Part shown: in pieces, positions 7,940 through 13,964 of the stretch
Layout of the letters: each line of letters starts with the position of its first letter
Numbering within the stretch: position 1 is the first letter of the stretch
IMG/VR virus record: IMGVR_UViG_3300045120_000364
Coordinates: 1-40,290 of that record
Length of the DNA stretch: 40,290 nt
Reading direction: 5' to 3' (one strand)
From: a virus
Made by a program: the position numbers and the translations under genes
The notes under the pieces: model-generated
What the model was told of the DNA's origin: nothing
What the model saw: the letters and a program-made list of their open reading frames with translations, nothing else
Database searches by the model: none

Positions 7940-8130
7940 GCGTTCCGCCGCGCCAGCAACCGCCGCCGGGACGCCGCCTTCACGGCGTCCATCGTCGTAC
8001 CAAAGCGAATGGCTGTTTCGGACCATGTCAGCCGTTCGCGTTCTTTCACGTCGAGCACATGCTCGATCCCGCCACGCGGCAACCATTTTGGCGTCGGAGC
8101 ACCGCGTATCAGCCCAGGGTATTGCGTCAT
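7936..8130 (-). CDS. Small helix-turn-helix protein
   Basis: The 64-residue product begins MTQYPGLIRGAPTPKWLPRG. Its C-terminal half (LTWSETAIRFGTTMDAVKAA followed by a basic SRRRLLARR end) has the shape of a homeodomain-like or Sigma-70 region 4-like HTH. It probably binds DNA. The ATG at 8130 overlaps the annealing-protein stop (TGATG), and its own stop overlaps the next gene. The family is not identified further. Confidence 0.6.
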   Translation of the reverse strand: MTQYPGLIRGAPTPKWLPRGGIEHVLDVKERERLTWSETAIRFGTTMDAVKAASRRRLLARRNA

Positions 8131-8987
8131 CACGCGGGCTCGCGCGCCGGCTGGAGGAACGGGTCGGTGGCGGGGTCAGCGTACAGTCCGTCAGCCTCTT
8201 CTGGCGCTATCGCGGCTTCGGCGGCGGCGGCCGCCACCGCTATGCGCGTGATCGCCTCCTGCTCAAGGTACATCAACCGATCGAGCGCGCCATTCGTCAG
8301 CCACGCGCGCATTTGCATATATCTCGGTCGGCTCATGATGGCGTTCAGCGCCTCGGTATCGATCGCGGCGGCCAGTTCCGAAGCGGTTTCGTCCAGCCAT
8401 TGAGCTGCTGTTTGCTTGGGCCTCGGCGGCTCCGCCTTCGGCGGTTCGAGCGCGGCAGCCGGTTCCTCGGACACCGTGTGGTCGATGATCCTGGCTCCCG
8501 GCATCGTGTCCAGTTCGCTCTCGTCCAAAAACCCGAGGCCGCAGATGCTCAATGTGACGCGGCGCTTGGCCTTGGTCATCGCCCGCATGATGCCATTGGC
8601 CCGGCTCTCCGGTGGGGCACGGTCACTTAGCACCACCGCGCCGATGTCTTCGTCGTGCCGCCCCTCGGGATCGGTCGCCTTGCAGGTGACGGTGTAGACG
8701 TCGCCCTCGATCCCCTTGGCCGTTATCTCCAGCGTGATTTTCCGAATGTTCCGCAACTGATCCGTCAGATCCTTGGTCGCGTACATCACGGTCTTGCCCT
8801 GAAACGTCAGAAACTGAAACGGCCGGGTGAGTGGGTTGACGCCGATGTTCTTGCAGACCTGTATGTAATACTCGACCCTCTGCTGGACCGTCAGCTTGCT
8901 CAGATCCCCGGTGCCGAGCGTGTGCTCGAGGACGCTGGCCGAGACGCCCGCTTCACGTGGAGTGGCGTTGGCTATGGATGTGCTCAT
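8130..8987 (-). CDS. Red-beta/RecT-like single-strand annealing protein
   Basis: The 285-residue protein matches the lambda Bet layout by eye. An N-terminal helical part leads to GVNPLTRPFQFLTFQGKTVM (compare NPWT...NG in Bet). Then come a beta-rich core with VYTVTCKATDPEGRHDED and the closing block MTKAKRRVTLSICGLGFLDE followed by SELD. Annealing proteins pair complementary single strands in phage recombination and repair. A variable, Pro/Ala-rich C-terminus (from about 170) is usual and often recruits SSB. The start follows the Gp157 gene stop by 1 bp. No exonuclease gene lies beside it. The assignment is by motif pattern; an unnamed conserved phage family with the same KAKRR motif is the alternative. 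Confidence 0.72.
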   Translation of the reverse strand: MSTSIANATPREAGVSASVLEHTLGTGDLSKLTVQQRVEYYIQVCKNIGVNPLTRPFQFLTFQGKTVMYATKDLTDQLRNIRKITLEITAKGIEGDVYTVTCKATDPEGRHDEDIGAVVLSDRAPPESRANGIMRAMTKAKRRVTLSICGLGFLDESELDTMPGARIIDHTVSEEPAAALEPPKAEPPRPKQTAAQWLDETASELAAAIDTEALNAIMSRPRYMQMRAWLTNGALDRLMYLEQEAITRIAVAAAAAEAAIAPEEADGLYADPATDPFLQPAREPA

Positions 8988-8988
8988 G

Positions 8989-9519
8989 TCAGTTTGTCCG
9001 TATCTGGAGGCTTTCACCACCGTTATTGAGCGTGGCCCCCGGCACATCGGCGCCCGACTTCAGCCATTTGGCGATTTCAGCTTTGTCCGGCGCGCGGGTG
9101 GTGACGATGCGGCAGAGCATGTCGGGCACCGCGTCGGGATCGGTGATGACGACGCTGTCGGGATTGCGGCGGATCGAGGCGGTCAGGTCGCCGGTTTCCA
9201 CGCGTCTCTCCCCGGTGATCTGGAGTATGGCGAGCGCCGCGTTGGTCATGTGCTCGGCGCGGGCTCTGTAGCGGTCGCGGCGGGCGTTGATCGCCTTCGC
9301 GCGCTCGTCTGCCGCCGCCGCCATGTCGCGGGCGTGTACGGTGGCCCGAAGCAGCCGCGCGAGGATGGCATGGACGTCCTGCTCTTCGGGGCCGAGTGCA
9401 TCGATGAGCGCGGCCTCGTCATTCGCGAGGCTTTCATCCGACCTCAACAAATGATCGCGAGCAGCCTGCCAGGCTGACAGGGTTTGCTCAATTCTGAAGG
9501 CTGATGGTGCATCGCTCAT
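8989..9519 (-). CDS. Siphovirus Gp157 family protein
   Basis: The 176-residue protein has a long N-terminal helical region, a central charged coiled coil (DERAKAINARRDRYRARAEH at about residues 90-109) and the C-terminal beta part with GDLTASIRRNPDSVVITD and a final KAEIAKWLKSG. This is the normal plan of the Gp157 family (linked to phage resistance in Streptococcus thermophilus). Gp157 genes often stand beside annealing-protein genes, as here, suggesting a part in recombination or replication. Start and stop couplings (ATGA at 9516-9519, TGA-C-ATG at 8985-8991) fix the ends. Confidence 0.8.
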   Translation of the reverse strand: MSDAPSAFRIEQTLSAWQAARDHLLRSDESLANDEAALIDALGPEEQDVHAILARLLRATVHARDMAAAADERAKAINARRDRYRARAEHMTNAALAILQITGERRVETGDLTASIRRNPDSVVITDPDAVPDMLCRIVTTRAPDKAEIAKWLKSGADVPGATLNNGGESLQIRTN

Positions 9520-9704
9520 GGCCGGTAAGCCTCCAGCGCGATCCGCTCCGCGACCTCATCAGCACTCATCAACCGGGTCCCTCGCTCCAGCTGCTCGGCT
9601 TGCTCGGCCAGTTCCTCCAGCATATGGATGATGACGGAGATCTCGACCGGCTGCCGCCGCGCCCGCAGCCAGATCGACAAATTACGCAGCTCCTCACTCA
9701 GCAT
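9516..9704 (-). CDS. Small helical hypothetical protein
   Basis: The 62-residue product (MLSEELRNLSIWLRARRQPV and onward) is almost wholly helical and charged, with MLEELAEQAEQLERG in the middle. There is no membrane segment and no recognised family. It overlaps the upstream gene by 11 bp and the Gp157 gene by ATGA. It may form a small coiled-coil partner of a neighbouring recombination protein. Confidence 0.6.
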   Translation of the reverse strand: MLSEELRNLSIWLRARRQPVEISVIIHMLEELAEQAEQLERGTRLMSADEVAERIALEAYRP

Positions 9705-9882
9705 CGCGCGTTCCCCCCAATCGCTCCTTGATGTGGCCTTCGTCGCGCGCCTCGATGTACCAGCCTTCGATGGCTTCCTGGATCACCTCGGCCAGCGCCA
9801 TCACGGTGACCTTTCTGTTCTTCATCTCGCAGTCCGCGAGAAAATACTCAGCCAGATCGTAAGACTTTGGATCAACCAACAT
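9694..9882 (-). CDS. Small acidic hypothetical protein
   Basis: The 62-residue product starts MLVDPKSYDLAEYFLADCEM and is acidic and helical. The ATG at 9882 is preferred over the GTG at 9885. It overlaps the 50-residue gene upstream by 11 bp and the next gene by 11 bp. No family is recognised, though the DLAEYFL stretch resembles small proteins common in early phage operons. Confidence 0.6.
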   Translation of the reverse strand: MLVDPKSYDLAEYFLADCEMKNRKVTVMALAEVIQEAIEGWYIEARDEGHIKERLGGTRDAE

Positions 9883-10024
9883 CACGCGTCTCCTGTCTCA
9901 GCCGCTCGACGGCGTACGCGGCGGCGTAAAGCAGATCCGCCGGCGGCGGCTCCACATACGAGCGGCACCAAAGTATCAATGCCTCGACGCGGGCCAGCGC
10001 GGCGGCGCGGTCAGCGGCGCTCAT
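9872..10024 (-). CDS. 50-residue microprotein
   Basis: The frame reads MSAADRAAALARVEALILWC and ends RLRQETRDVG before TGA at 9872-9874. It is a compact Ala- and Arg-rich helical peptide with a Pro-Pro-Pro turn near residue 27. The ATG overlaps the zinc-finger gene stop as ATGA (10021-10024), and the next gene starts within its last codons. The unbroken overlap chain is the main evidence that it is translated. Function unknown. Confidence 0.55.
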   Translation of the reverse strand: MSAADRAAALARVEALILWCRSYVEPPPADLLYAAAYAVERLRQETRDVG

Positions 10025-10362
10025 GTCCCGAAACCTTCCTCGCGCGATACCTCCGCATCGGCCATCACCTCTTCAGCGCACCCGAGGTGATACGGACGGC
10101 CGTCGAGCATCTCGGTGGCGCCATATTCACCGCACAACTCGCACACGACCTCGACCTGTCCGGTGCCGTCGCACGCCTCGCAGGGGCCGACGCGCCAAAC
10201 GTCGGGATCGTTGCCGCCATATCGCGAGGTCCAGCGAACACCGTCCTCGCAACGGTCACACTCGACGGTCAGGGGGGCGGCGTTTGACCGGGCGGCACCG
10301 CCGCGTAATGTAACAACGTCAGATTGAAAACCCGGACGGGGAGGACAAGAATGAAGGGACAC
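10021..10362 (-). CDS. Zinc-ribbon protein with DnaJ-like CxxC motifs
   Basis: The product (113 residues from the GTG at 10362) contains ECDRCEDG, PCEACDGTGQ and VVCELCGEYG, and a later Cys (YHLGCAEEV). The CxxCxGxG-like spacing recalls the DnaJ zinc-finger region, without a J domain. Such small zinc-binding proteins are common as first genes of phage early operons. GGAG lies 8 bases before the GTG but within the 3' arm of a terminator-like hairpin. Starts further upstream would run through the operators and are unlikely. The start remains uncertain. Confidence 0.6.
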   Translation of the reverse strand: MSLHSCPPRPGFQSDVVTLRGGAARSNAAPLTVECDRCEDGVRWTSRYGGNDPDVWRVGPCEACDGTGQVEVVCELCGEYGATEMLDGRPYHLGCAEEVMADAEVSREEGFGT

Positions 10363-10365
10363 GGG

Positions 10366-10390
10366 AAAAACTCCAGCGGAATTGCTGGAG
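10366..10390 (-). terminator. Intrinsic terminator for leftward transcripts (end of repressor transcript)
   Basis: On the minus strand CTCCAGC and GCTGGAG pair perfectly (7 bp, loop AATTCC) and are followed at once by five T. This is a short but complete intrinsic terminator. Transcripts from the repressor promoter would form the full stem. Transcripts from the proposed leftward early promoter would begin at or inside the 5' arm, so they could escape it. The same 3' arm carries the GGAG before the zinc-finger gene. Confidence 0.6.
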
Positions 10391-10397
10391 GATGTGT

Positions 10398-10412
10398 GCC
10401 AGATTATCTGGC
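10398..10412. promoter_or_regulatory. Operator-like palindrome OL1
   Basis: GCCAGATTATCTGGC is a perfect 15-bp inverted repeat centred on 10405. It lies directly downstream, in the leftward sense, of a TTGACG hexamer (10421-10416), so it would fall in the spacer of a leftward early promoter. It has three relatives at 10430, 10921 and 10955. Confidence 0.75.
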
Positions 10413-10429
10413 GAACGTCAACGCCTAAT

Positions 10430-10444
10430 GCCAGAAAAAATGGC
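10430..10444. promoter_or_regulatory. Operator-like palindrome OL2
   Basis: GCCAGAAAAAATGGC keeps the outer GCCA/TGGC arms of the palindrome at 10398 and the GCCAGA left half. The centres of the two sites are 32 bp apart, about three helical turns, which would let two repressor dimers bind the same face. Confidence 0.65.
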
Positions 10445-10530
10445 ACGCCTGAAAAACAGGGACGGCACGCGATTTTCCATTCCCCGGTTCAAGCCACCCG
10501 GCCCGATCTTCCCGCCATCTCAGGGGCAGA

Positions 10531-10884
10531 CTAAGGGGCGACCAAGGCCGCGGCCCGGGCCGCAACCGGCGCAACCTGCTCCGGGGTAGCGATGTCCGGG
10601 TCGATGCCCACAAGCCGCAATTCGAGGCGAATGAACAAGCGAACCGGCATCGTGGCCGCGATCCCTCGATAGATCCATTCCATACTGAGGCCCATCATCT
10701 CGCAGAGGCGAATCATGGCGCCTTCTTCCGGCATGTTTTGCTGGTGAATCCAGTTGCCCCAGGTCGTGCGGCCACACCCGAGCATCTTGCCCATCGCGGC
10801 ATCGCTCTTGTTGAGTTCCTCCTGAACCGCCGCCAGTCGCGCGGAGACGGCGATTTGTAGCGGGCCTGGCGGTTTCTTCGGCAT
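10531..10884 (-). CDS. Phage repressor, XRE-type HTH (CI-like)
   Basis: The 117-residue product has an HTH domain at about residues 10-72. It contains VQEELNKSDAAMGKMLGCGR, then TTWGNWIHQQNMPEEGAMIR and MMGLSMEWIYRG, the XRE layout in which KMLGCGRTTWGNW holds the recognition helix. The C-terminus is short and has no LexA-type peptidase part. It lies between two pairs of the same palindrome, divergent from a Cro-like gene, which makes it the likely lysogeny repressor. The ATG at 10884 has no strong ribosome site; an in-frame ATG at 10971 would place the operators in or at the start of the gene and is a less likely start. Confidence 0.8.
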   Translation of the reverse strand: MPKKPPGPLQIAVSARLAAVQEELNKSDAAMGKMLGCGRTTWGNWIHQQNMPEEGAMIRLCEMMGLSMEWIYRGIAATMPVRLFIRLELRLVGIDPDIATPEQVAPVAARAAALVAP

Positions 10885-10920
10885 GCGGCCGAAATTGCCA
10901 GATTCGACGGCATCTTGTGC

Positions 10921-10935
10921 GCCAGCATGTCTGGC
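10921..10935. promoter_or_regulatory. Operator-like palindrome OR2
   Basis: GCCAGCATGTCTGGC keeps the GCCAG/CTGGC arms of the operator family. It lies between the repressor start and the Cro-like gene. A further half-site GCCAGAT occurs at 10897-10903. Confidence 0.7.
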
Positions 10936-10945
10936 TAACCCCGGC

Positions 10946-10976
10946 TTGCATGACGCCAGAATATCTGGCATATATG
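10946..10976 (+). promoter_or_regulatory. Candidate rightward early promoter
   Basis: TTGCAT (10946-10951) and TATATG (10971-10976) are spaced by 19 bases, with the palindrome at 10955-10969 inside the spacer. The Cro-like ATG begins at 10981 with no ribosome site before it, so the transcript may be leaderless. The -35 match is weak. Confidence 0.4.
10955..10969. promoter_or_regulatory. Operator-like palindrome OR1
   Basis: GCCAGAATATCTGGC differs from the site at 10398 at one base (T to A at the seventh position). Its centre is 34 bp from that of the site at 10921. Occupation would block the rightward promoter and could also control the divergent repressor promoter. Confidence 0.75.
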
Positions 10977-10980
10977 GGAT

Positions 10981-11238
10981 ATGTTCACTCAAGACGCTCC
11001 CCTTTCGGCCGAACAGATCGTAAAGGCGTTCGGCGGTCCAACAGTGCTTTCGCGGCATCCCGCGCTGGCGGCACAACGTAGTGCGATCGCGAACTGGGCG
11101 AAGGACGGCATCCCCGCGAGGCACTGGCCCGCCTTGGCTCGGATCGCGGCTGGTTCAAGTGATACCAGGCACATCACGATCGAAGTACTCGAACGGCACA
11201 CGCGCCCAGTTTCCGCGTCAGCCGAGCCCGTAGCCTGA
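10981..11238 (+). CDS. Cro-like antirepressor/regulator
   Basis: The 85-residue protein contains EQIVKAFGGPTVLSRHPALA, then AIANWAKDGIPARHWPALARI. This is the Cro/YdaS-type HTH in which a GG-containing first helix is followed by a W-x-x-GIP-x-RHW recognition region. It is the first rightward gene after the operators, divergent from the repressor, which is the usual place of cro. It probably represses the repressor promoter in lytic growth. The start is directly downstream of the -10-like element. It overlaps the next gene as TGATG. Confidence 0.8.
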   Translation: MFTQDAPLSAEQIVKAFGGPTVLSRHPALAAQRSAIANWAKDGIPARHWPALARIAAGSSDTRHITIEVLERHTRPVSASAEPVA

Positions 11239-11825
11239 TGCCCGTTTATCTGGTCCAGGCCGGCGAGAACGGCCCGGTAAAGATCGGCTTCTCTAATTCT
11301 GTTCAATCTCGCCTCCGCAAGATTCAAACCGACATAGCGGAAAAGTTGATCCTTCTGCGCCTCCTTGATGGAGGACGTGAACTGGAAGCCTCGCTTCACG
11401 CTCGTTTCGCCGCTCAACGCCTTCGTGGCGAGTGGTTTCAGTTTTCGAAGGAAATGCTGTGGCACCTCGGTGCTACTGAATTGATCCTCAAAAAACCCAC
11501 AAAAAACGTGAATGTTCGACAGAAATGGTCGCCTGAATCCCGGGTGCGCGCAGCGGATCGGCAATTGGAACTTAACGCCGACCCCGTTCGAAAAGCTGAA
11601 AAGATGGCGAAAATGCAGGCTACCGCGCTTCGCAAAATCACCATCGGAAAGTTTTTGGATGTCGTAAATCGCGCGGGCGGGTGGCGGAAACTGTCTGCCG
11701 CCATCGGCGTCTCCCCTGAAGAATTGATGAGTTGGCAAACAATCCCCGTCCGTTACCTGGAGGCCGTGGCGGCGGCCGCGCGACTTCCGGTCATGAAGCT
11801 CACAGCCCTCGCGAGCGCCGCCTGA
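11238..11825 (+). CDS. Mug113/T5orf172 GIY-YIG-like domain fused to Cro-like HTH
   Basis: The 195-residue protein has an N-terminal GIY-YIG-related domain (about 1-72). Tyr4 in VYLVQAG, VKIGFS at 14-19, Arg25, Glu48 in ELEASLHARF and GEWFQF match the Mug113/T5orf172 branch. A basic linker (about 90-130) leads to a C-terminal HTH (GGWRKLSAAIGVSPEELMSW, then IPVRYLEAVAAAA) like that of the preceding Cro-like protein. The family members are suspected DNA-binding or nicking proteins in phages. It is translationally coupled to cro. The joining of a nuclease-like domain with a Cro-like reader suggests a sequence-targeted endonuclease or regulator. Confidence 0.72.
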   Translation: MPVYLVQAGENGPVKIGFSNSVQSRLRKIQTDIAEKLILLRLLDGGRELEASLHARFAAQRLRGEWFQFSKEMLWHLGATELILKKPTKNVNVRQKWSPESRVRAADRQLELNADPVRKAEKMAKMQATALRKITIGKFLDVVNRAGGWRKLSAAIGVSPEELMSWQTIPVRYLEAVAAAARLPVMKLTALASAA

Positions 11826-11880
11826 TGCCCTACGCATGGACCGCCTCCCGGAATCGTCAAGTTAAAAAGGTCTCCTAGAA

Positions 11881-12141
11881 ATGATAGCCACCCTCACAGC
11901 CGAAGATTGCGCGCGGCGGTTTTCCCGCGTCCTGAAGCGCGAATACCAGTGGACGAAATGCGCCGATAAATGGATCGCGCGGCGTATCGATGTCGACCAA
12001 CGAACGGCACAAAACTATCTGTACGGCGCCCACTGTCCACCCGCGCACAAGCTGATCGAATTGATGGCGGAATGTAGTGGGTTGGCAGATGAGGTCAACA
12101 GACTTGTAGCAGAACGAAGGGCGGCCCGTGGCAACGGATGA
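11881..12141 (+). CDS. HTH regulator (possible CII-like activator)
   Basis: The 86-residue product has an HTH-like segment around residues 37-65 (RIDVDQRTAQNYLYGAHCPP then HKLIELMAECSG). The surrounding charged helices fit an XRE-like or CII-like regulator. It sits after cro and the Mug113 fusion, where a CII-type gene would stand, but the assignment rests on position and general HTH shape. Its stop overlaps the next start as ATGA. Confidence 0.6.
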   Translation: MIATLTAEDCARRFSRVLKREYQWTKCADKWIARRIDVDQRTAQNYLYGAHCPPAHKLIELMAECSGLADEVNRLVAERRAARGNG

Positions 12142-12308
12142 CATTCGCCGCGGAGTTTTCCACCGCCTGGCGCGGCGTGCGGATTGAGCAGTCCGAACTA
12201 CGCCTCGGCTGGATCACGCTCTGGTGGTGCCGCGCCTCGGTCAGCAACGAACTGGGGCGCTACCGCGCCGCCCTGAGTCAGGCCGCCGATGAACTGAAGC
12301 CGCGCTAA
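12138..12308 (+). CDS. 56-residue Trp-rich microprotein
   Basis: The frame reads MTFAAEFSTAWRGVRIEQSE, continues LRLGWITLWWCRASVSNELG and ends in a charged helix before TAA at 12306-12308. It fills an otherwise empty 185-bp gap and starts in an ATGA overlap with the upstream HTH gene. The aromatic middle could be a surface for partner binding rather than a membrane span. Family unknown. Confidence 0.6.
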   Translation: MTFAAEFSTAWRGVRIEQSELRLGWITLWWCRASVSNELGRYRAALSQAADELKPR

Positions 12309-12326
12309 CCACCGGGAGGGAACCAC

Positions 12327-12584
12327 ATGAGCGAGCCGGCCGAACGCGCGGTGACACTGACGACGGAACGCTACCGCCGCGAGACCGGCCGGCTCATCGC
12401 GGCACTGCGCCACGACGGTCTGCGCTGGCGCCAGATCGCGGAACGCACCGGCCTGACGATACACACCTGTCGCGCGCTGCTGCTCCTGTACGGCGCCGAC
12501 TGGGAGCCGCCGCAGTGGCCAAAGACGGTGACCGTCGTCACCCCCTCCGGCTTCTGGTGGGTCAAACGCGAGGTTGGACCATGA
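12327..12584 (+). CDS. Small HTH protein
   Basis: The 85-residue product contains LIAALRHDGLRWRQIAERTG then LTIHTCRALLLLYG. This is a helix-turn-helix of the type in which RQIAERTGLTIHTCR forms the recognition unit. A GGGAGGG ribosome site precedes the ATG. It ends with a beta-like tail (VTVVTPSGFWWVKR). It overlaps the RusA gene as ATGA. Likely a regulator of the replication genes or an adaptor for the resolvase; not resolved. Confidence 0.65.
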   Translation: MSEPAERAVTLTTERYRRETGRLIAALRHDGLRWRQIAERTGLTIHTCRALLLLYGADWEPPQWPKTVTVVTPSGFWWVKREVGP

Positions 12585-13048
12585 GCGAACACTGGTCCGA
12601 CACCCCGCCCGATCGCATCGTTACGATGCCGCGCTGTCCGTCGCTCAACGCGCTGTGGGTCCGCGCTCCCGGCAAGCCACGCGTCCGCTCGGAGGCATAC
12701 CGAGACTGGGCACGCGCGGCCGGTTGGGACGTGAAGCGCCAGCTTGTCGGCGCGGCCCCGATCGATTGCCGCTTCAACTGTCTGATCGAGGTGCCGATCA
12801 CGCGCCGGGACAGCGATAACTGGTCCAAAGCGGTTCTCGACCTGTGCGAAAGCACAGGCGCCATCACAAACGATGGCAATCTTAATGAATTGTTCGTGCG
12901 CCCCGTGCCACGCGAGGACGTGATGGTGGCGCTGTGGTGCCTGCCCGAGATGGGCGCGGTGCGTGCCCCGGCAGCCCCACGCGTGAAGCGAACACGGACG
13001 GTCACGGCGCATCCGAAACGGCCGGGATTGGCCTGGAGGATGCCGTGA
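12581..13048 (+). CDS. rusA: RusA-family Holliday junction resolvase
   Basis: The 155-residue protein shows the RusA signature: RRDSDNWSKAVLDLCESTGA then ITNDGNLNEL, giving the acidic residues Asp77, Asp79, Asp87 and Asp98 and Lys83 of the active site. The N-terminus (MPRCPSLNALWVRAPGKPRV) matches the family's substrate loop. It would cleave branched DNA made by annealing-based recombination and replication before packaging. It is coupled to its neighbours by ATGA and GTGA overlaps. The extra basic C-terminal tail (about 130-155) is longer than usual and may add DNA binding. Confidence 0.9.
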   Translation: MSEHWSDTPPDRIVTMPRCPSLNALWVRAPGKPRVRSEAYRDWARAAGWDVKRQLVGAAPIDCRFNCLIEVPITRRDSDNWSKAVLDLCESTGAITNDGNLNELFVRPVPREDVMVALWCLPEMGAVRAPAAPRVKRTRTVTAHPKRPGLAWRMP

Positions 13049-13500
13049 GCGCGGTGCAACCTTTCCTGTTCGGTGACACCTGGATACCGGTGCTGGATGG
13101 CAACGACAGCGCGCGAGCCATTTTCCATCGGCATTACTCATGGAAACCATACCGCGACGGACGCAAGCCGCTGCTGTTCACCGGCCCTGGCGGCAAGCTC
13201 GTGCTGCTGTGGCCCGATGCCCGCGCGCTGTTCGTCTGGCGGCGCTTCATCAGCGGCGATGGGCAAACCGGCATTAACTGCGCCGTGTTCCGCAACGAGG
13301 GCGATGTCCGTTCATCCGATCTGATCCGCGCGGCCGACGCCATCGCTGACCACCGCTGGCCGGGCGAGCGGCATTACACGTACGTCAACACCCGCAAGAT
13401 CCGAAGCACCAACCCAGGATTTTGTTTCCAGATGGCCGGGTGGCGGCGATGCGGCATCACCAAACACAACAAACTCGTCATCCTTGAGAGAATGCCGTGA
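13045..13500 (+). CDS. Conserved phage protein, possibly GNAT-fold
   Basis: The 151-residue product (GTG start overlapping the rusA stop) has AIFHRHYSWKPYRDGRKPLL near its N-terminus. Later it reads INCAVFRNEGDVRSSDLIRA and TNPGFCFQMAGWRRCGITKH. The arrangement of strands, a helix after RSSDLIRAADAI and a GF/GW turn recalls acetyltransferase-like phage proteins. No acetyl-CoA pyrophosphate loop is clearly seen, so catalytic activity is uncertain. It sits between rusA and a gcrA-type gene in the replication/regulation block. Confidence 0.6.
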   Translation: MSAVQPFLFGDTWIPVLDGNDSARAIFHRHYSWKPYRDGRKPLLFTGPGGKLVLLWPDARALFVWRRFISGDGQTGINCAVFRNEGDVRSSDLIRAADAIADHRWPGERHYTYVNTRKIRSTNPGFCFQMAGWRRCGITKHNKLVILERMP

Positions 13501-13964
13501 TGCCCGTGCAACCAGACGATGACATCATCATCTCGGAACGACAGAATGGCACGTCAACCGCCGCGATCGGGCGGTTGCTGGGCCGGGGAAAGAACTCCGT
13601 CGCCGGCCGCATCAACCGATTGAAGCGACTTGGCCTCATCACGGAGGCGCTACCATCCCCGATCCACCGACCCGGTGATCCGCCACCATACCCGCGCGCG
13701 GCCCCTCCAAGGCCGCCTCGGGCGGACGTGCCGCCGCCGTCCGTTGTTTGTTCTCCTGTCATATCGTCAGGCCAGATTGTCACCCCCGCCCCCGCCCTGG
13801 CGCCGCTCCCGCTCCCTGGACAATGCCGCTATCCGCTGTGGCGCGATGATGAGCGGCCCGACCACCGCTATTGCTCGCGGCCCGCCCGCCTCGGCTCGTC
13901 ATACTGCCCCGCCTGCCGCGCCATTTGCTACGCGCGCGAGCCACGACACTGGGCGGCGGCGTGA
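13500..13964 (+). CDS. gcrA: GcrA-family cell-cycle regulator, phage-encoded
   Basis: The 154-residue protein has an N-terminal HTH (ERQNGTSTAAIGRLLGRGKN, then SVAGRINRLKRLGL, about 13-46), a long Pro-rich linker (50-107) and a C-terminal cysteine block. That block is GQCRYPLWRDDE, RYCSRPARLGSSYCPACRA and ICYA, with Cys109, 125, 136, 139 and 143. This is the layout of alphaproteobacterial GcrA, which works with sigma-70 RNA polymerase at promoters carrying CcrM-methylated GANTC. The phage copy may redirect host transcription. The N-terminus lacks the usual initial Trp-containing stretch and is acidic. ATG at 13500 overlaps the upstream stop (TGATG). Confidence 0.82.
   Translation: MPVQPDDDIIISERQNGTSTAAIGRLLGRGKNSVAGRINRLKRLGLITEALPSPIHRPGDPPPYPRAAPPRPPRADVPPPSVVCSPVISSGQIVTPAPALAPLPLPGQCRYPLWRDDERPDHRYCSRPARLGSSYCPACRAICYAREPRHWAAA

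Noticed and set aside
10989-11837. 282-codon antisense frame opposite cro and the Mug113 fusion
   Set aside because: The sense frames have clear domains and coupled starts; the antisense one has neither.
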